From Geobacter sp. UBA6151 (GTDB taxonomy: Bacteria > Desulfobacterota > Desulfuromonadia > Geobacterales > Pseudopelobacteraceae), in contig DIUT01000021.1 of the NCBI GenBank assembly GCA_002423105.1, positions 1 through 21,209 of the forward strand: a stretch of DNA of 21,209 nucleotides, in the 5' to 3' direction. Each line of letters opens with the position of its first letter. The stretch's first letter is position 1. This document shows positions 14,350 through 21,040 of this stretch, one piece after another. The notes below the pieces were generated by a model that was not told the DNA's origin, ran no database searches, and saw only the letters and a program-made list of their open reading frames with translations. The translations under genes were made by a program, and so were the position numbers.

Positions 14350-14949
14350 ATGATACCATCCCTTGCGTCATCTGCACCAATCAAGCTCCTGGCTGTTGGC
14401 TGGACAGCCATTCGTGCGCTGGATACCTGCCGCACCTTTCCGGCAGAGCAGCGGTACATTGCACTGGCCAACGACGCCGTTGTGTTGCGCGCCTCAACCG
14501 CACACCACAAACTGTTCCTGTGGCAGGACCCTGCAACCGGGGAATACAGAAACACCATCGTTGATGAACAGCCAGCCAAACCACATCCGTCAGACGGACT
14601 TGCCCAGCTGGTACGGCCCGGTGATCGGGTTTTTCTGATAACCGGTTTTGGGCAGAATGCCGAAGCCGCGCAGGTGGGGCCTCTGGCTACGCAGGCACAG
14701 TTGGCTGGCGGCACGTCACGCGTAATCGGCACAGCTCCCAGAGGTCCCGGCTATACAAAGGAGCACCAGACCGCGCTATCCCAGATCAACCTGCTCAAGC
14801 TACACCTGTTTCCTCCATATCTGGTTCATTTCGAGCGGGAGCTGCTGCTGAAGCAATCAAACCCGGGCACAGAGATTATGGCACTCTATACCATTGTTGA
14901 CCGCATGCTGATACAGGCGGTACAGCGAATCACGGGCAGCCGTACTTAA
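14350..14949 (+). CDS. Degenerate FtsZ-like protein (GTPase domain only)
   Basis: The 199-aa product is not a textbook family member, but aligned by eye with the FtsZ paralogue at 20012 it follows the FtsZ N-terminal domain. IKLLAVGWTAIRALDTC (11-27) matches LKVIGIGGAGLNAVNAM. YIALANDAVVLRAS (36-49) matches the T2 strand. RPGDRVFLITGFGQNAEAAQ (89-108) matches the T4 region NTDLVFLAAGLGGGTGTGA. SRVIGTAPRGPGYTKEH matches the following strand. VDRMLIQAVQRI (183-194) matches helix H7. It stops there, so the T7 loop and C-terminal domain are absent. The GGGTGTG nucleotide signature is lost (GQNAEAA), so GTP binding is unlikely. It may modulate the other FtsZ-like protein. I chose ATG 14350 for its strong AGGAGG (14339-14344, 5-nt spacing); the open frame reaches 14218. 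Confidence 0.6.
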   Translation: MIPSLASSAPIKLLAVGWTAIRALDTCRTFPAEQRYIALANDAVVLRASTAHHKLFLWQDPATGEYRNTIVDEQPAKPHPSDGLAQLVRPGDRVFLITGFGQNAEAAQVGPLATQAQLAGGTSRVIGTAPRGPGYTKEHQTALSQINLLKLHLFPPYLVHFERELLLKQSNPGTEIMALYTIVDRMLIQAVQRITGSRT

Positions 14950-15007
14950 TGATATTGAGTGCGGTTGTGTTAAAAATGGATCAGCGCATAAGAACGTCCG
15001 GATTTTG

Positions 15008-15039
15008 TGGTATAGTCCCTTAGCGACGCAAGCCGTCGC
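15008..15039 (+). promoter_or_regulatory. Extended -10 promoter with 17-bp palindrome, site 2 of 3
   Basis: TGG-TATAGT (15008-15016) is an extended -10. Seven bases on lies GCGACGCAAGCCGTCGC (15023-15039): 6-bp arms GCGACG/CGTCGC with a 5-bp centre. It covers the expected transcription start, a classic repressor position, so the WYL gene downstream is probably autoregulated. Confidence 0.55.
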
Positions 15040-15047
15040 CTTAGTAA

Positions 15048-15171
15048 TTCCAATTCCAACTCAAGGCGATATCTTCGTTGGCTTGTCTTCGGCTCCTCGA
15101 CGTACTGTCGTGTACGCCTGCGTCGCCGCATTCCTCGCCGCCTTGATCTCATCCTTGATTTGGAATTGGAA
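15048..15171. repeat. 124-bp nested inverted-repeat element upstream of the WYL gene
   Basis: Outer arms TTCCAATTCCAA (15048-15059) and TTGGAATTGGAA (15160-15171) are perfectly complementary over 12 bp. Inner arms TCAAGGCG (15061-15068) and CGCCTTGA (15139-15146) pair perfectly, and CGTAC/GTACG (15101-15105 and 15112-15116) forms the tip. The whole can fold as one long imperfect stem. It has no gene and ends only 16 bases before the WYL ATG. It looks like a palindromic repeat element (REP/MITE type) inserted in the 5' leader; whether it recurs in the genome cannot be seen here. Confidence 0.6.
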
Positions 15172-15187
15172 AAGGGAGAGCACTACC

Positions 15188-16189
15188 ATGGACACTCTGT
15201 ATCGCCACTGGATCATTCTGCGCATGATTCCGACACGCCGGAAGATCGACACCACAGAAATCTGGCGTCGCCTTGAAACTGATAACGGCATTACAACCAC
15301 CTTGCGCACCATCCAGCGGGACCTGATCATGCTGGAAACAAGCGGCTTTCCGCTTGAGTGCGATGGCCGAAAACCTTCCGGCTGGAGCTGGAGGAAAGAT
15401 GCTCCCCACTTTGACGTTCCCAATATGGATCCGGTCACCGCGCTTACCTTCAAGCTGACCAGTCAATACTTGTCAAGGTTGTTGCCCCATGGAGTTCTGT
15501 CAGCATTGGATCCCTATTTTACCACTGCCGACCAGCGTTTGAAGCAGACGAAAGAATCCACTCTCTCCCGCTGGCCCGACAAAGTGCGGATCATCTCCCG
15601 CAACCTGACCACCCTGCCTCCGGCAATCTCCTCTGAGCTGTCCGAAGCAGCATATACAGCCTTGCTGGAAGAGCGCCGTTTCACGGCAGAGTATCGCACC
15701 CTGAACGGCAAGATCAGCAAGTACAATGAGGTGAATCCCCTGGGGATGGCCTTTGTAGATGGACTGACCTACCTGATCGCCTCGATTAACCATCACACTG
15801 ATCCGGTGCTCCTGCTGCTGCACCGCTTCCAGAGTATTGAACTGCTGGAAAAACCGGTTACCGTGCCGGAGAACTTTGACCTGGACGAATGGGTGCAGGA
15901 ACTGCTCACCTTTCCGGTTGGCGATACCATCCGTTTGAAGGCGTGCTTTAGCCATCGTGACGATATCCAGCGGCTGAGAGAGTCCCCCTTGGTTGAGAAT
16001 CAGGTGATCAAGGAGTTGCCCAACGGCAGGTTTGATCTGACCGCGTCTGTTGAGGATACGCTGCAACTGCGCTGGTGGTTAAACGGCTTTGGCGCCAGGG
16101 TTGAAGTGCTGGCGCCAAAGGCATTACGGCAGGAGTATGTTGAACTGGCTCAAAGATATAGTAGCCTGTATTTACCTAAAACGACATAG
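15188..16189 (+). CDS. WYL-domain transcriptional regulator
   Basis: A 333-aa regulator. The N-terminal winged helix-turn-helix (about 1-70, DTLYRHWIILRMIPTRRKI, recognition helix TTLRTIQRDLIMLETSGFPL) is the DeoR/YafY-type DNA-binding domain. A WYL domain follows (about 155-222; core GLTYLIASINHHTDPVLLLL followed by HRFQSIELLE), where the Trp of the WYL motif is Thr (TYL, 194-196). A C-terminal WCX extension spans about 240-333. WYL domains sense nucleic-acid or nucleotide ligands and often regulate defence and mobile loci. I chose ATG 15188 (GGGAG 9 bases upstream). The frame is open upstream to 15005, but only through the palindromic element. A 17-bp palindrome overlaps its own promoter and another overlaps its stop codon, so I infer it controls itself and its neighbours. 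Confidence 0.85.
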   Translation: MDTLYRHWIILRMIPTRRKIDTTEIWRRLETDNGITTTLRTIQRDLIMLETSGFPLECDGRKPSGWSWRKDAPHFDVPNMDPVTALTFKLTSQYLSRLLPHGVLSALDPYFTTADQRLKQTKESTLSRWPDKVRIISRNLTTLPPAISSELSEAAYTALLEERRFTAEYRTLNGKISKYNEVNPLGMAFVDGLTYLIASINHHTDPVLLLLHRFQSIELLEKPVTVPENFDLDEWVQELLTFPVGDTIRLKACFSHRDDIQRLRESPLVENQVIKELPNGRFDLTASVEDTLQLRWWLNGFGARVEVLAPKALRQEYVELAQRYSSLYLPKTT

Positions 16190-16197
16190 CTTGTCGC
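16181..16197. promoter_or_regulatory. 17-bp palindrome, site 3 of 3 (between WYL and AAA+ genes)
   Basis: ACGACATAGCTTGTCGC: arms ACGACA/TGTCGC (5 of 6 pairs) with a 5-bp centre, overlapping the WYL stop codon (16187-16189). GACATAG (16183-16189) can also pair with CTATGTC (16202-16208), a competing 7-bp repeat. Confidence 0.5.
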
Positions 16198-16215
16198 GTA
16201 ACTATGTCATTCTAT

Positions 16216-16240
16216 CTCCATGAAATCCAGCTTCATGGAG
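16216..16240 (+). promoter_or_regulatory. Hairpin masking the ribosome binding site of the AAA+ gene
   Basis: CTCCATGAA (16216-16224) pairs perfectly with TTCATGGAG (16232-16240), 7-nt loop. The right arm includes GGAG of the GGAGG ribosome binding site (16237-16241), six bases before the ATG at 16248. When folded it should reduce initiation at the AAA+ gene. Confidence 0.5.
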
Positions 16241-16247
16241 GCAGATC

Positions 16248-18422
16248 ATGGCCCGCAAACACCGTCACAACCGTCACCGTTTCCAGTCTCAAACCGTCAA
16301 GCTAAGCAGCGAGAGCAAAAAGTACATGCCGTTATTCGGCACCTGGCTGCTGGATCTGGCCCTTGTTTACGGCTGGCATGAATGCAAATCCAAAAACCGT
16401 TGGCCAGACATATTTGAGGATGCCAGCTTTTGCGCACTTACCGGGTTGCCACCCATTGAAGAACAAGATGATGATGAAGAGGAAAACCCGGTTCCGGTTT
16501 CCACCATGCGCTGCCGCGCCAAACTGCTGATGCAGCGTAAAAAGCTACAGAAGATGGAACTGTCCGACGATCTGCCGTTGCTGAACAACATTGACCTGCT
16601 GGCAGAGCTGCTTGCAATTAATGAGGCAGAAAAGACACTGCTGATCTTTGTAGCCGGACTGGCTGTTATTCCAGAGTTTCAAGATGCAATCAGCCCCCGC
16701 TCGGAAAAAACCAGCATCCCCAGCTTGTGTCAGGCCCTGGGGCGGATAACAGGAACAGCGGAGGCGGCTCTCGGCAAGGCTCTGCATTGCGACAGTATTC
16801 TGCTGGCCACCGGACTGCTGGTGATTAGTAAACACTACGGTAAAGATCTGGAAAACAAGGTCACGCTGATGAACGGCCTTGCAGACATTCTTCTACTACG
16901 CCACGAAAGCGCCAATGACTTGGTGTCCCGCTTCATGAAGAAGGCGGCGGAACCCACTCTTACCCTTGAAAACTTTCCCCATCTGCAGCGGGATGCCGAC
17001 CTGCTTTCAGGCTACCTGCACAATGCGCTGCTGAAGAAGGAACGTGGCGTCAACATCATGCTGCACGGCAAGCCGGGCGTGGGTAAAAACGAGTTTGCCC
17101 AGGCCCTTGCTGAAGAACTGCAGGTTGAGCTGTATGAAGTTTCCTTTACCGATGAAGATGGCGAGCCAATCAAAGGGGAGGCACGGCTGAAGGCATTTGC
17201 GCTCTGCCAGAAGCTGCTGGCTTCCCACGGCAACGCCCTGCTGCTGTTTGATGAAATAGAAGATGTTTTTCCCGGTGGTTTCGGCTTTCTGAGCATGCTG
17301 TTTGGTGGAAAAATCTCAGAAGAAGGCAGCGAAGCCAGCGGCAAGGCCTGGATCAACCGCACCATGGAATACAATCCGGTTCCGGCCCTCTGGATCAGCA
17401 ACCAGATACGGCAGATCGACAAAGCCTATCTGCGGCGCTTCGATTACTCGGTCAGCTTTCCCACTCCTCCCCATGCCATCAGGGTCACCATGGCGGAACA
17501 CCATCTGGCTGTTTTTGAGCCGCCCCGCGCCTGGCTGGAGAAACTGGCATCAAATGAGGCGATCAGCCCGGCGCAGTTTGAACGAGCCGCCAAAGTGGCC
17601 CGTCTGGGCAGTCCTGATGACAACCGGCAGGCGCTGAAGCTGGTGGAACAGACCCTGGATCGCAGCACAAGCCTGCTGGGACAAAAGAAAACTCCGGACA
17701 GAAACATCCTGCGCACCGGTTACAGTCTGCAATGGCTGAATACTGATCTACCGATAGAACGGCTGGTGGAACGCCTGAAAAGCAGGCGGCAGGGTACTTT
17801 TTGCTTTTACGGCGCCGCCGGTACCGGCAAGAGCGAGCTGGCCCGCTACATGGCGGATCAGATCGGCAAACCGTTATTGATCAAGCGGGCATCGGATATT
17901 CTCAGTAAATGGTTGGGAGAGTCCGAGCAGAACATCGCGGCCATGTTTGCAGAGGCACGGGAGCAAGATAGTGTGCTGGTACTGGATGAGGCAGACAGTT
18001 TTTTGTCTGACCGGCGGGATGCCCAGAGCAGTTGGGAAGTGACCCAGGTTAATGAGCTGCTGACCCAGATGGAGGCCTTTGAGGGGATCTTCATCTGTAC
18101 CACCAACCTGATGAGTAAGCTGGATCAGGCTTCACTGCGGCGCTTTGCCTTCAAGGTACGCTTTGACCCGCTTAAATCCGATCAGCGGATAGAGATGTTC
18201 CGTCAAGAACTGGTTCGGCTGGGCGGAAACGAAGCAGATGCTGTTGCATGGGAAAATGCTGTTGGAAGGCTGGAACAGCTTACCCCCGGCGACTTTGCTG
18301 TGGCGGCCCGGCAGTTTGAGCTGTGGGGTGAAACGCCCACAGCGGAACAGCTCCATGATTGTCTTAAGAAAGAGTGTGAGGCCAAGGGAGCTGTGTCCAG
18401 GAAGATCGGGTTTGGGGGATAG
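16248..18422 (+). CDS. Tandem AAA+ ATPase
   Basis: A 724-aa cytosolic protein with two AAA+ modules after a helical N-terminal domain (1-260) with a basic start and an acidic loop (EEQDDDEEEN). Module 1: Walker A GKPGVGKN (274-281, with Asn in place of Ser/Thr), Walker B LLLFDEIED (331-339), sensor SNQ (384-386), Arg pair YLRRFDY (394-400). Module 2: Walker A GAAGTGKS (522-529), Walker B VLVLDEAD (576-583), sensor TTN (618-620), Arg finger pair LRRFAF (630-635). Module 2 also has an aromatic pore-loop candidate KWLGESE (554-560), typical of classic AAA remodelling enzymes (Vps4/FtsH/ClpA-like clades). Such proteins pull apart or remodel proteins. The target is unknown; FtsZ-like polymers encoded nearby are candidates. 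It ends 4 bases before the deacetylase-like gene. Confidence 0.85.
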   Translation: MARKHRHNRHRFQSQTVKLSSESKKYMPLFGTWLLDLALVYGWHECKSKNRWPDIFEDASFCALTGLPPIEEQDDDEEENPVPVSTMRCRAKLLMQRKKLQKMELSDDLPLLNNIDLLAELLAINEAEKTLLIFVAGLAVIPEFQDAISPRSEKTSIPSLCQALGRITGTAEAALGKALHCDSILLATGLLVISKHYGKDLENKVTLMNGLADILLLRHESANDLVSRFMKKAAEPTLTLENFPHLQRDADLLSGYLHNALLKKERGVNIMLHGKPGVGKNEFAQALAEELQVELYEVSFTDEDGEPIKGEARLKAFALCQKLLASHGNALLLFDEIEDVFPGGFGFLSMLFGGKISEEGSEASGKAWINRTMEYNPVPALWISNQIRQIDKAYLRRFDYSVSFPTPPHAIRVTMAEHHLAVFEPPRAWLEKLASNEAISPAQFERAAKVARLGSPDDNRQALKLVEQTLDRSTSLLGQKKTPDRNILRTGYSLQWLNTDLPIERLVERLKSRRQGTFCFYGAAGTGKSELARYMADQIGKPLLIKRASDILSKWLGESEQNIAAMFAEAREQDSVLVLDEADSFLSDRRDAQSSWEVTQVNELLTQMEAFEGIFICTTNLMSKLDQASLRRFAFKVRFDPLKSDQRIEMFRQELVRLGGNEADAVAWENAVGRLEQLTPGDFAVAARQFELWGETPTAEQLHDCLKKECEAKGAVSRKIGFGG

Positions 18423-18426
18423 AGGT

Positions 18427-19329
18427 ATGCACATACATGGTGAACAGCCCATAAAGATTTTCTATGACGCACGGCAATCTGTTGCATCAAACAACTCGTT
18501 CAGCCCGTCTGCGGGAAAACCGGCCAAGGTTCTGGAAAGCTGGCAAAGACTGGAAATCCCGCTTGAAGTCTGTTGCTTTAAACCCCTTGATGTTGATGAG
18601 ATAGCGCTGGCCCACGACCGCCGGTATGTAGAGCGCGTTCTGGCGCTTGAAGAGGAGAACGGCTTTGGCAACAAAAATCCGGAAGTGGCTGCGGCTCTTC
18701 CCTGGGTTTGCGGCAGCATGGTCGCCGCTGCTTTGCACAGCCTGAAAACTGGTGAACTGTCGCTCAGTCCCACCTCTGGGGCACACCATGCCTGTTACAG
18801 TGAAGGTGGTTACTTCTGTACATTCAACTTTCTGGTCATTGCTGCTATGAAGGCACAGATGGCAGGCGCTTCCAAAGTAGGCATACTTGACCTCGATTGC
18901 CATTGCGGCAACGGCACAGATGATATTATCAAACAGTTGGGCCTTAGTTTCATACGCCATTATACCTTTGGACGTAAAACTGTTAAAAAAGGCATCAGTG
19001 CGATATATTGGCTCAAAAAATTGCCAAAAATCCTAAAAGATTTCAGTAATGTCGATCTTCTTATCTATAATGCCGGGGTTGATTCCCATATAAATGACCC
19101 GTTGGGAGGCATCTTTACCACTCCGCAATTAATGGAAAGGGATCTGCTGGTGTTCAGGCATGCTCGTCATTGGGGGCTTAAGGTCTGTGTCAGCCTGGCC
19201 GGAGGGTATCAGCAGGATAAATTCGGAGATATTTCCAAAGTGCTCACCTTGCACGACAACACGTTAAAAGCTGGGTGGAGGGAATACACAAATCATCCAA
19301 CCAAGAATCAAACCCTACAAGGAACATGA
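18427..19329 (+). CDS. Histone-deacetylase-like zinc amidohydrolase
   Basis: A 300-aa protein of the HDAC/acetoin-utilisation/acetylpolyamine amidohydrolase superfamily. Catalytic landmarks are present: the His pair GAHHAC (120-121) with GYFCTFNFLVIAA after it, the zinc ligands D157 and H159 in LDLDCHCGNGT, D219 in NAGVDSHINDP, and the transition-state Tyr in LAGGYQ (Y261). The usual DxHHGNGT is DCHCGNGT here. It should hydrolyse an acetyl-amide bond; the substrate (protein lysine, polyamine or other) is unknown. I chose ATG 18427, which lies 4 bases after the AAA+ stop with a G-run 7 bases upstream; the frame extends upstream only as overlap with the AAA+ gene. Codon and base use turn AT-rich in its second half. 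Confidence 0.82.
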   Translation: MHIHGEQPIKIFYDARQSVASNNSFSPSAGKPAKVLESWQRLEIPLEVCCFKPLDVDEIALAHDRRYVERVLALEEENGFGNKNPEVAAALPWVCGSMVAAALHSLKTGELSLSPTSGAHHACYSEGGYFCTFNFLVIAAMKAQMAGASKVGILDLDCHCGNGTDDIIKQLGLSFIRHYTFGRKTVKKGISAIYWLKKLPKILKDFSNVDLLIYNAGVDSHINDPLGGIFTTPQLMERDLLVFRHARHWGLKVCVSLAGGYQQDKFGDISKVLTLHDNTLKAGWREYTNHPTKNQTLQGT

Positions 19330-19339
19330 AAGGTCGCCC

Positions 19340-19774
19340 ATGCCACAGTTACTTGAGCATATCGACGCCATTGCAAGGAAAAAAGAGAGGGACGTCCTGT
19401 ACTTGATATTCCATCGGAAAAATAATGGAGTGGAAATTGTAGAGGATGACTCATGGCTGAATTATGATTTCAGGAAGGATGCCAGCAGAAAACAGGTGCT
19501 GAAATGGTTTGATGCACAGGGGATTCCGTGGCAAGAGTGCGGTCCCGTGGCCAGTGAAGATGGGTTCGGACCGTATCTTGGCGAGATCTATATCGACGTT
19601 CCGTTCGACGAAAATGACCGACAGTATTGCATGGTGCGTGATTATCTGGAAAACCCGGATGGCAGTATGAAATTTGAGAGCGTTATGTTCTGCTATCTGC
19701 CACTGGAGCATGCGATGAGAAACGCCCACCACGATGAGCCGGGATTCTGGGAAAAATGGGCTGAAGATTTTTGA
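19340..19774 (+). CDS. Uncharacterised 144-aa protein
   Basis: No family recognised. The product is soluble and acidic, with no signal peptide or membrane segment. It reads as a mixed alpha/beta protein: an N-terminal helix (PQLLEHIDAIARKKERD), a strand-rich stretch (VLYLIFHRK, VEIVEDDSWLNYDF), DASRKQVLKWFDAQGIPWQECG, the strand LGEIYIDVPFD and a C-terminal tail rich in His, Asp and Trp. The ATG is preceded by GAAAGG at 6-nt spacing and lies 10 bases after the deacetylase-like gene, so the two are surely co-transcribed. This suggests an accessory, substrate or inhibitor role for that enzyme (inference). A 237-bp gap follows. Confidence 0.75.
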   Translation: MPQLLEHIDAIARKKERDVLYLIFHRKNNGVEIVEDDSWLNYDFRKDASRKQVLKWFDAQGIPWQECGPVASEDGFGPYLGEIYIDVPFDENDRQYCMVRDYLENPDGSMKFESVMFCYLPLEHAMRNAHHDEPGFWEKWAEDF

Positions 19775-20011
19775 CACTGATCGCGAATTCTTTCTGCCAT
19801 TCCGGAACGCTTCTGTCCGGCACTCATGATTTCGGCCTGTGCCAACTTCTCTGGCCCAGAAGCACTGCCGGGATGCTCCCCCGATTGATCCATGCCGCTG
19901 TCCAAACAGGCAATAGACCTGAGGGCTGGCTGCGCTCAGCGGAGGACCAGTGCTCATCAGGTCAGGTAAACTACATAGTCTGTTATCAGCCATGTGCAAT
20001 AAGGAGTCTTT
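19775..20011. other. 237-bp intergenic region before the FtsZ paralogue
   Basis: No convincing gene. Open frames exist on both strands here but have no ribosome binding site or family pattern. Small dyads are present (CCGGA-N9-TCCGG near 19800, GCTG...CAGC near 19930). The 17-bp palindrome of the cluster is absent. A promoter for the following gene is expected near 19960-19995 (TACATAGT and TGTTAT are candidate -10 boxes), but none is strong. Confidence 0.4.
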
Positions 20012-21040
20012 ATGCTTGAATATGATGTGCAAAACCAAGTACCCGCACGGTTGAAGGTCATTGGTATTGGTGGTGCGGGGTTAAATGCCGTTAATGCCAT
20101 GCTGGGCGCTGGCCTCACAGGCGTTCAGTTCATTGCTATCAGCACCACTCAGGCAAGGCTCAGAAAATCGCAAGCAGAGCTCAAGATCAGGATTGGATTA
20201 GGCACCCGAAGCTTTGGAACTGGTGGTGATCCCGGAGTGGCTCGTAAGGCAGTACAGGAGAGCCATCAGGATCTCATTGATTGCCTGAAAAATACGGACT
20301 TAGTCTTTTTAGCTGCTGGTTTGGGCGGAGGAACAGGAACAGGAGCAACACCAGAGATCGCAAAACTTGCAAAAGCGGCAGGAGCTTTGGTTGTTGCTGT
20401 GGTTACCAAACCATTTTCACGTGAAGGAAAACGATGTATGGAATTGGCTGAACAGGGGATACGTGAACTATTGCCGCTCGTGGATAGCTTGGTGGTGATT
20501 CCCAATGATCGACTGATCAGCATATCCGGCAAAGGCACATCGTTGCTTGAGGCCTTTAAGCCTAGTGATGATTTGTTACGACAGGCAGTACAGGGAATTG
20601 TGGCAATCATCAGCAAGCATGGCCATATCAATGTGGATTTTAGTGACATTCGTACAGTTTTGGAGGCCAATGGTCTTGCCATGATGGGAATTGGTATTGC
20701 GTCTGGGCCTGACAGGGCATTGGAAGCAGCACACCGAGCAATTCATAATCCGCTGCTTGAAGGGATTGACATCTCATCTGCTCGTGGTGTGCTGTTGAAT
20801 ATAACAGGCAACAGTAGCATGACGTTGGACGAATTTGATCAGGTCTGCAAGGTGATCACTGAACAACTCGCTGATGACGCTACTATTATTGTTGGGATGG
20901 TTGTTGAAGAGGGATCTGCCGATCAGATCAAGGTTACGGTGATTGCAACCGGAATCGGTACCACATCAGATATTGACAAACCCAAACTGCGATTGTCCAA
21001 GGGAAAGTTGACAGCGCTTAAACCAAACGACAAATTGTAG
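20012..21040 (+). CDS. FtsZ paralogue (tubulin/FtsZ GTPase)
   Basis: FtsZ-type proteins bind GTP and polymerise. The 342-aa product has T1 IGIGGAGLNAVN (17-28), the T4 signature GGGTGTGA (105-112), TKPFSREGKR (132-141), IPNDRL (163-168) and the T7 catalytic loop NVDFSDIRTV (207-216) with N207, D209 and D212. All elements for GTP binding and hydrolysis are therefore present. The T2 loop, normally NTDxQAL, reads STTQARL (44-50). It ends with a short basic tail (about 25 residues, KLRLSKGKLTALKPNDKL) and lacks the C-terminal peptide by which cell-division FtsZ binds FtsA/ZipA. That, and its place in this cluster rather than with ftsQA, argues it is a specialised paralogue rather than the division gene. 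AAGGAG (20001-20006) precedes the ATG. Confidence 0.9.
   Translation: MLEYDVQNQVPARLKVIGIGGAGLNAVNAMLGAGLTGVQFIAISTTQARLRKSQAELKIRIGLGTRSFGTGGDPGVARKAVQESHQDLIDCLKNTDLVFLAAGLGGGTGTGATPEIAKLAKAAGALVVAVVTKPFSREGKRCMELAEQGIRELLPLVDSLVVIPNDRLISISGKGTSLLEAFKPSDDLLRQAVQGIVAIISKHGHINVDFSDIRTVLEANGLAMMGIGIASGPDRALEAAHRAIHNPLLEGIDISSARGVLLNITGNSSMTLDEFDQVCKVITEQLADDATIIVGMVVEEGSADQIKVTVIATGIGTTSDIDKPKLRLSKGKLTALKPNDKL

Noticed and set aside
15005..15187. Upstream extension of the WYL protein by 61 residues
   Set aside because: It would be encoded by the palindrome and inverted-repeat element, starts with a non-ATG codon, and the ATG at 15188 has a ribosome binding site and begins the helix-turn-helix.
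18238..18426. Upstream extension of the deacetylase-like protein
   Set aside because: This part lies wholly within the AAA+ gene in another frame; the ATG at 18427 fits the family and spacing.
19771..20038. Open frames on both strands before the FtsZ paralogue
   Set aside because: No ribosome binding site, no recognisable pattern; the minus-strand one runs into the coding strand of the neighbouring gene.
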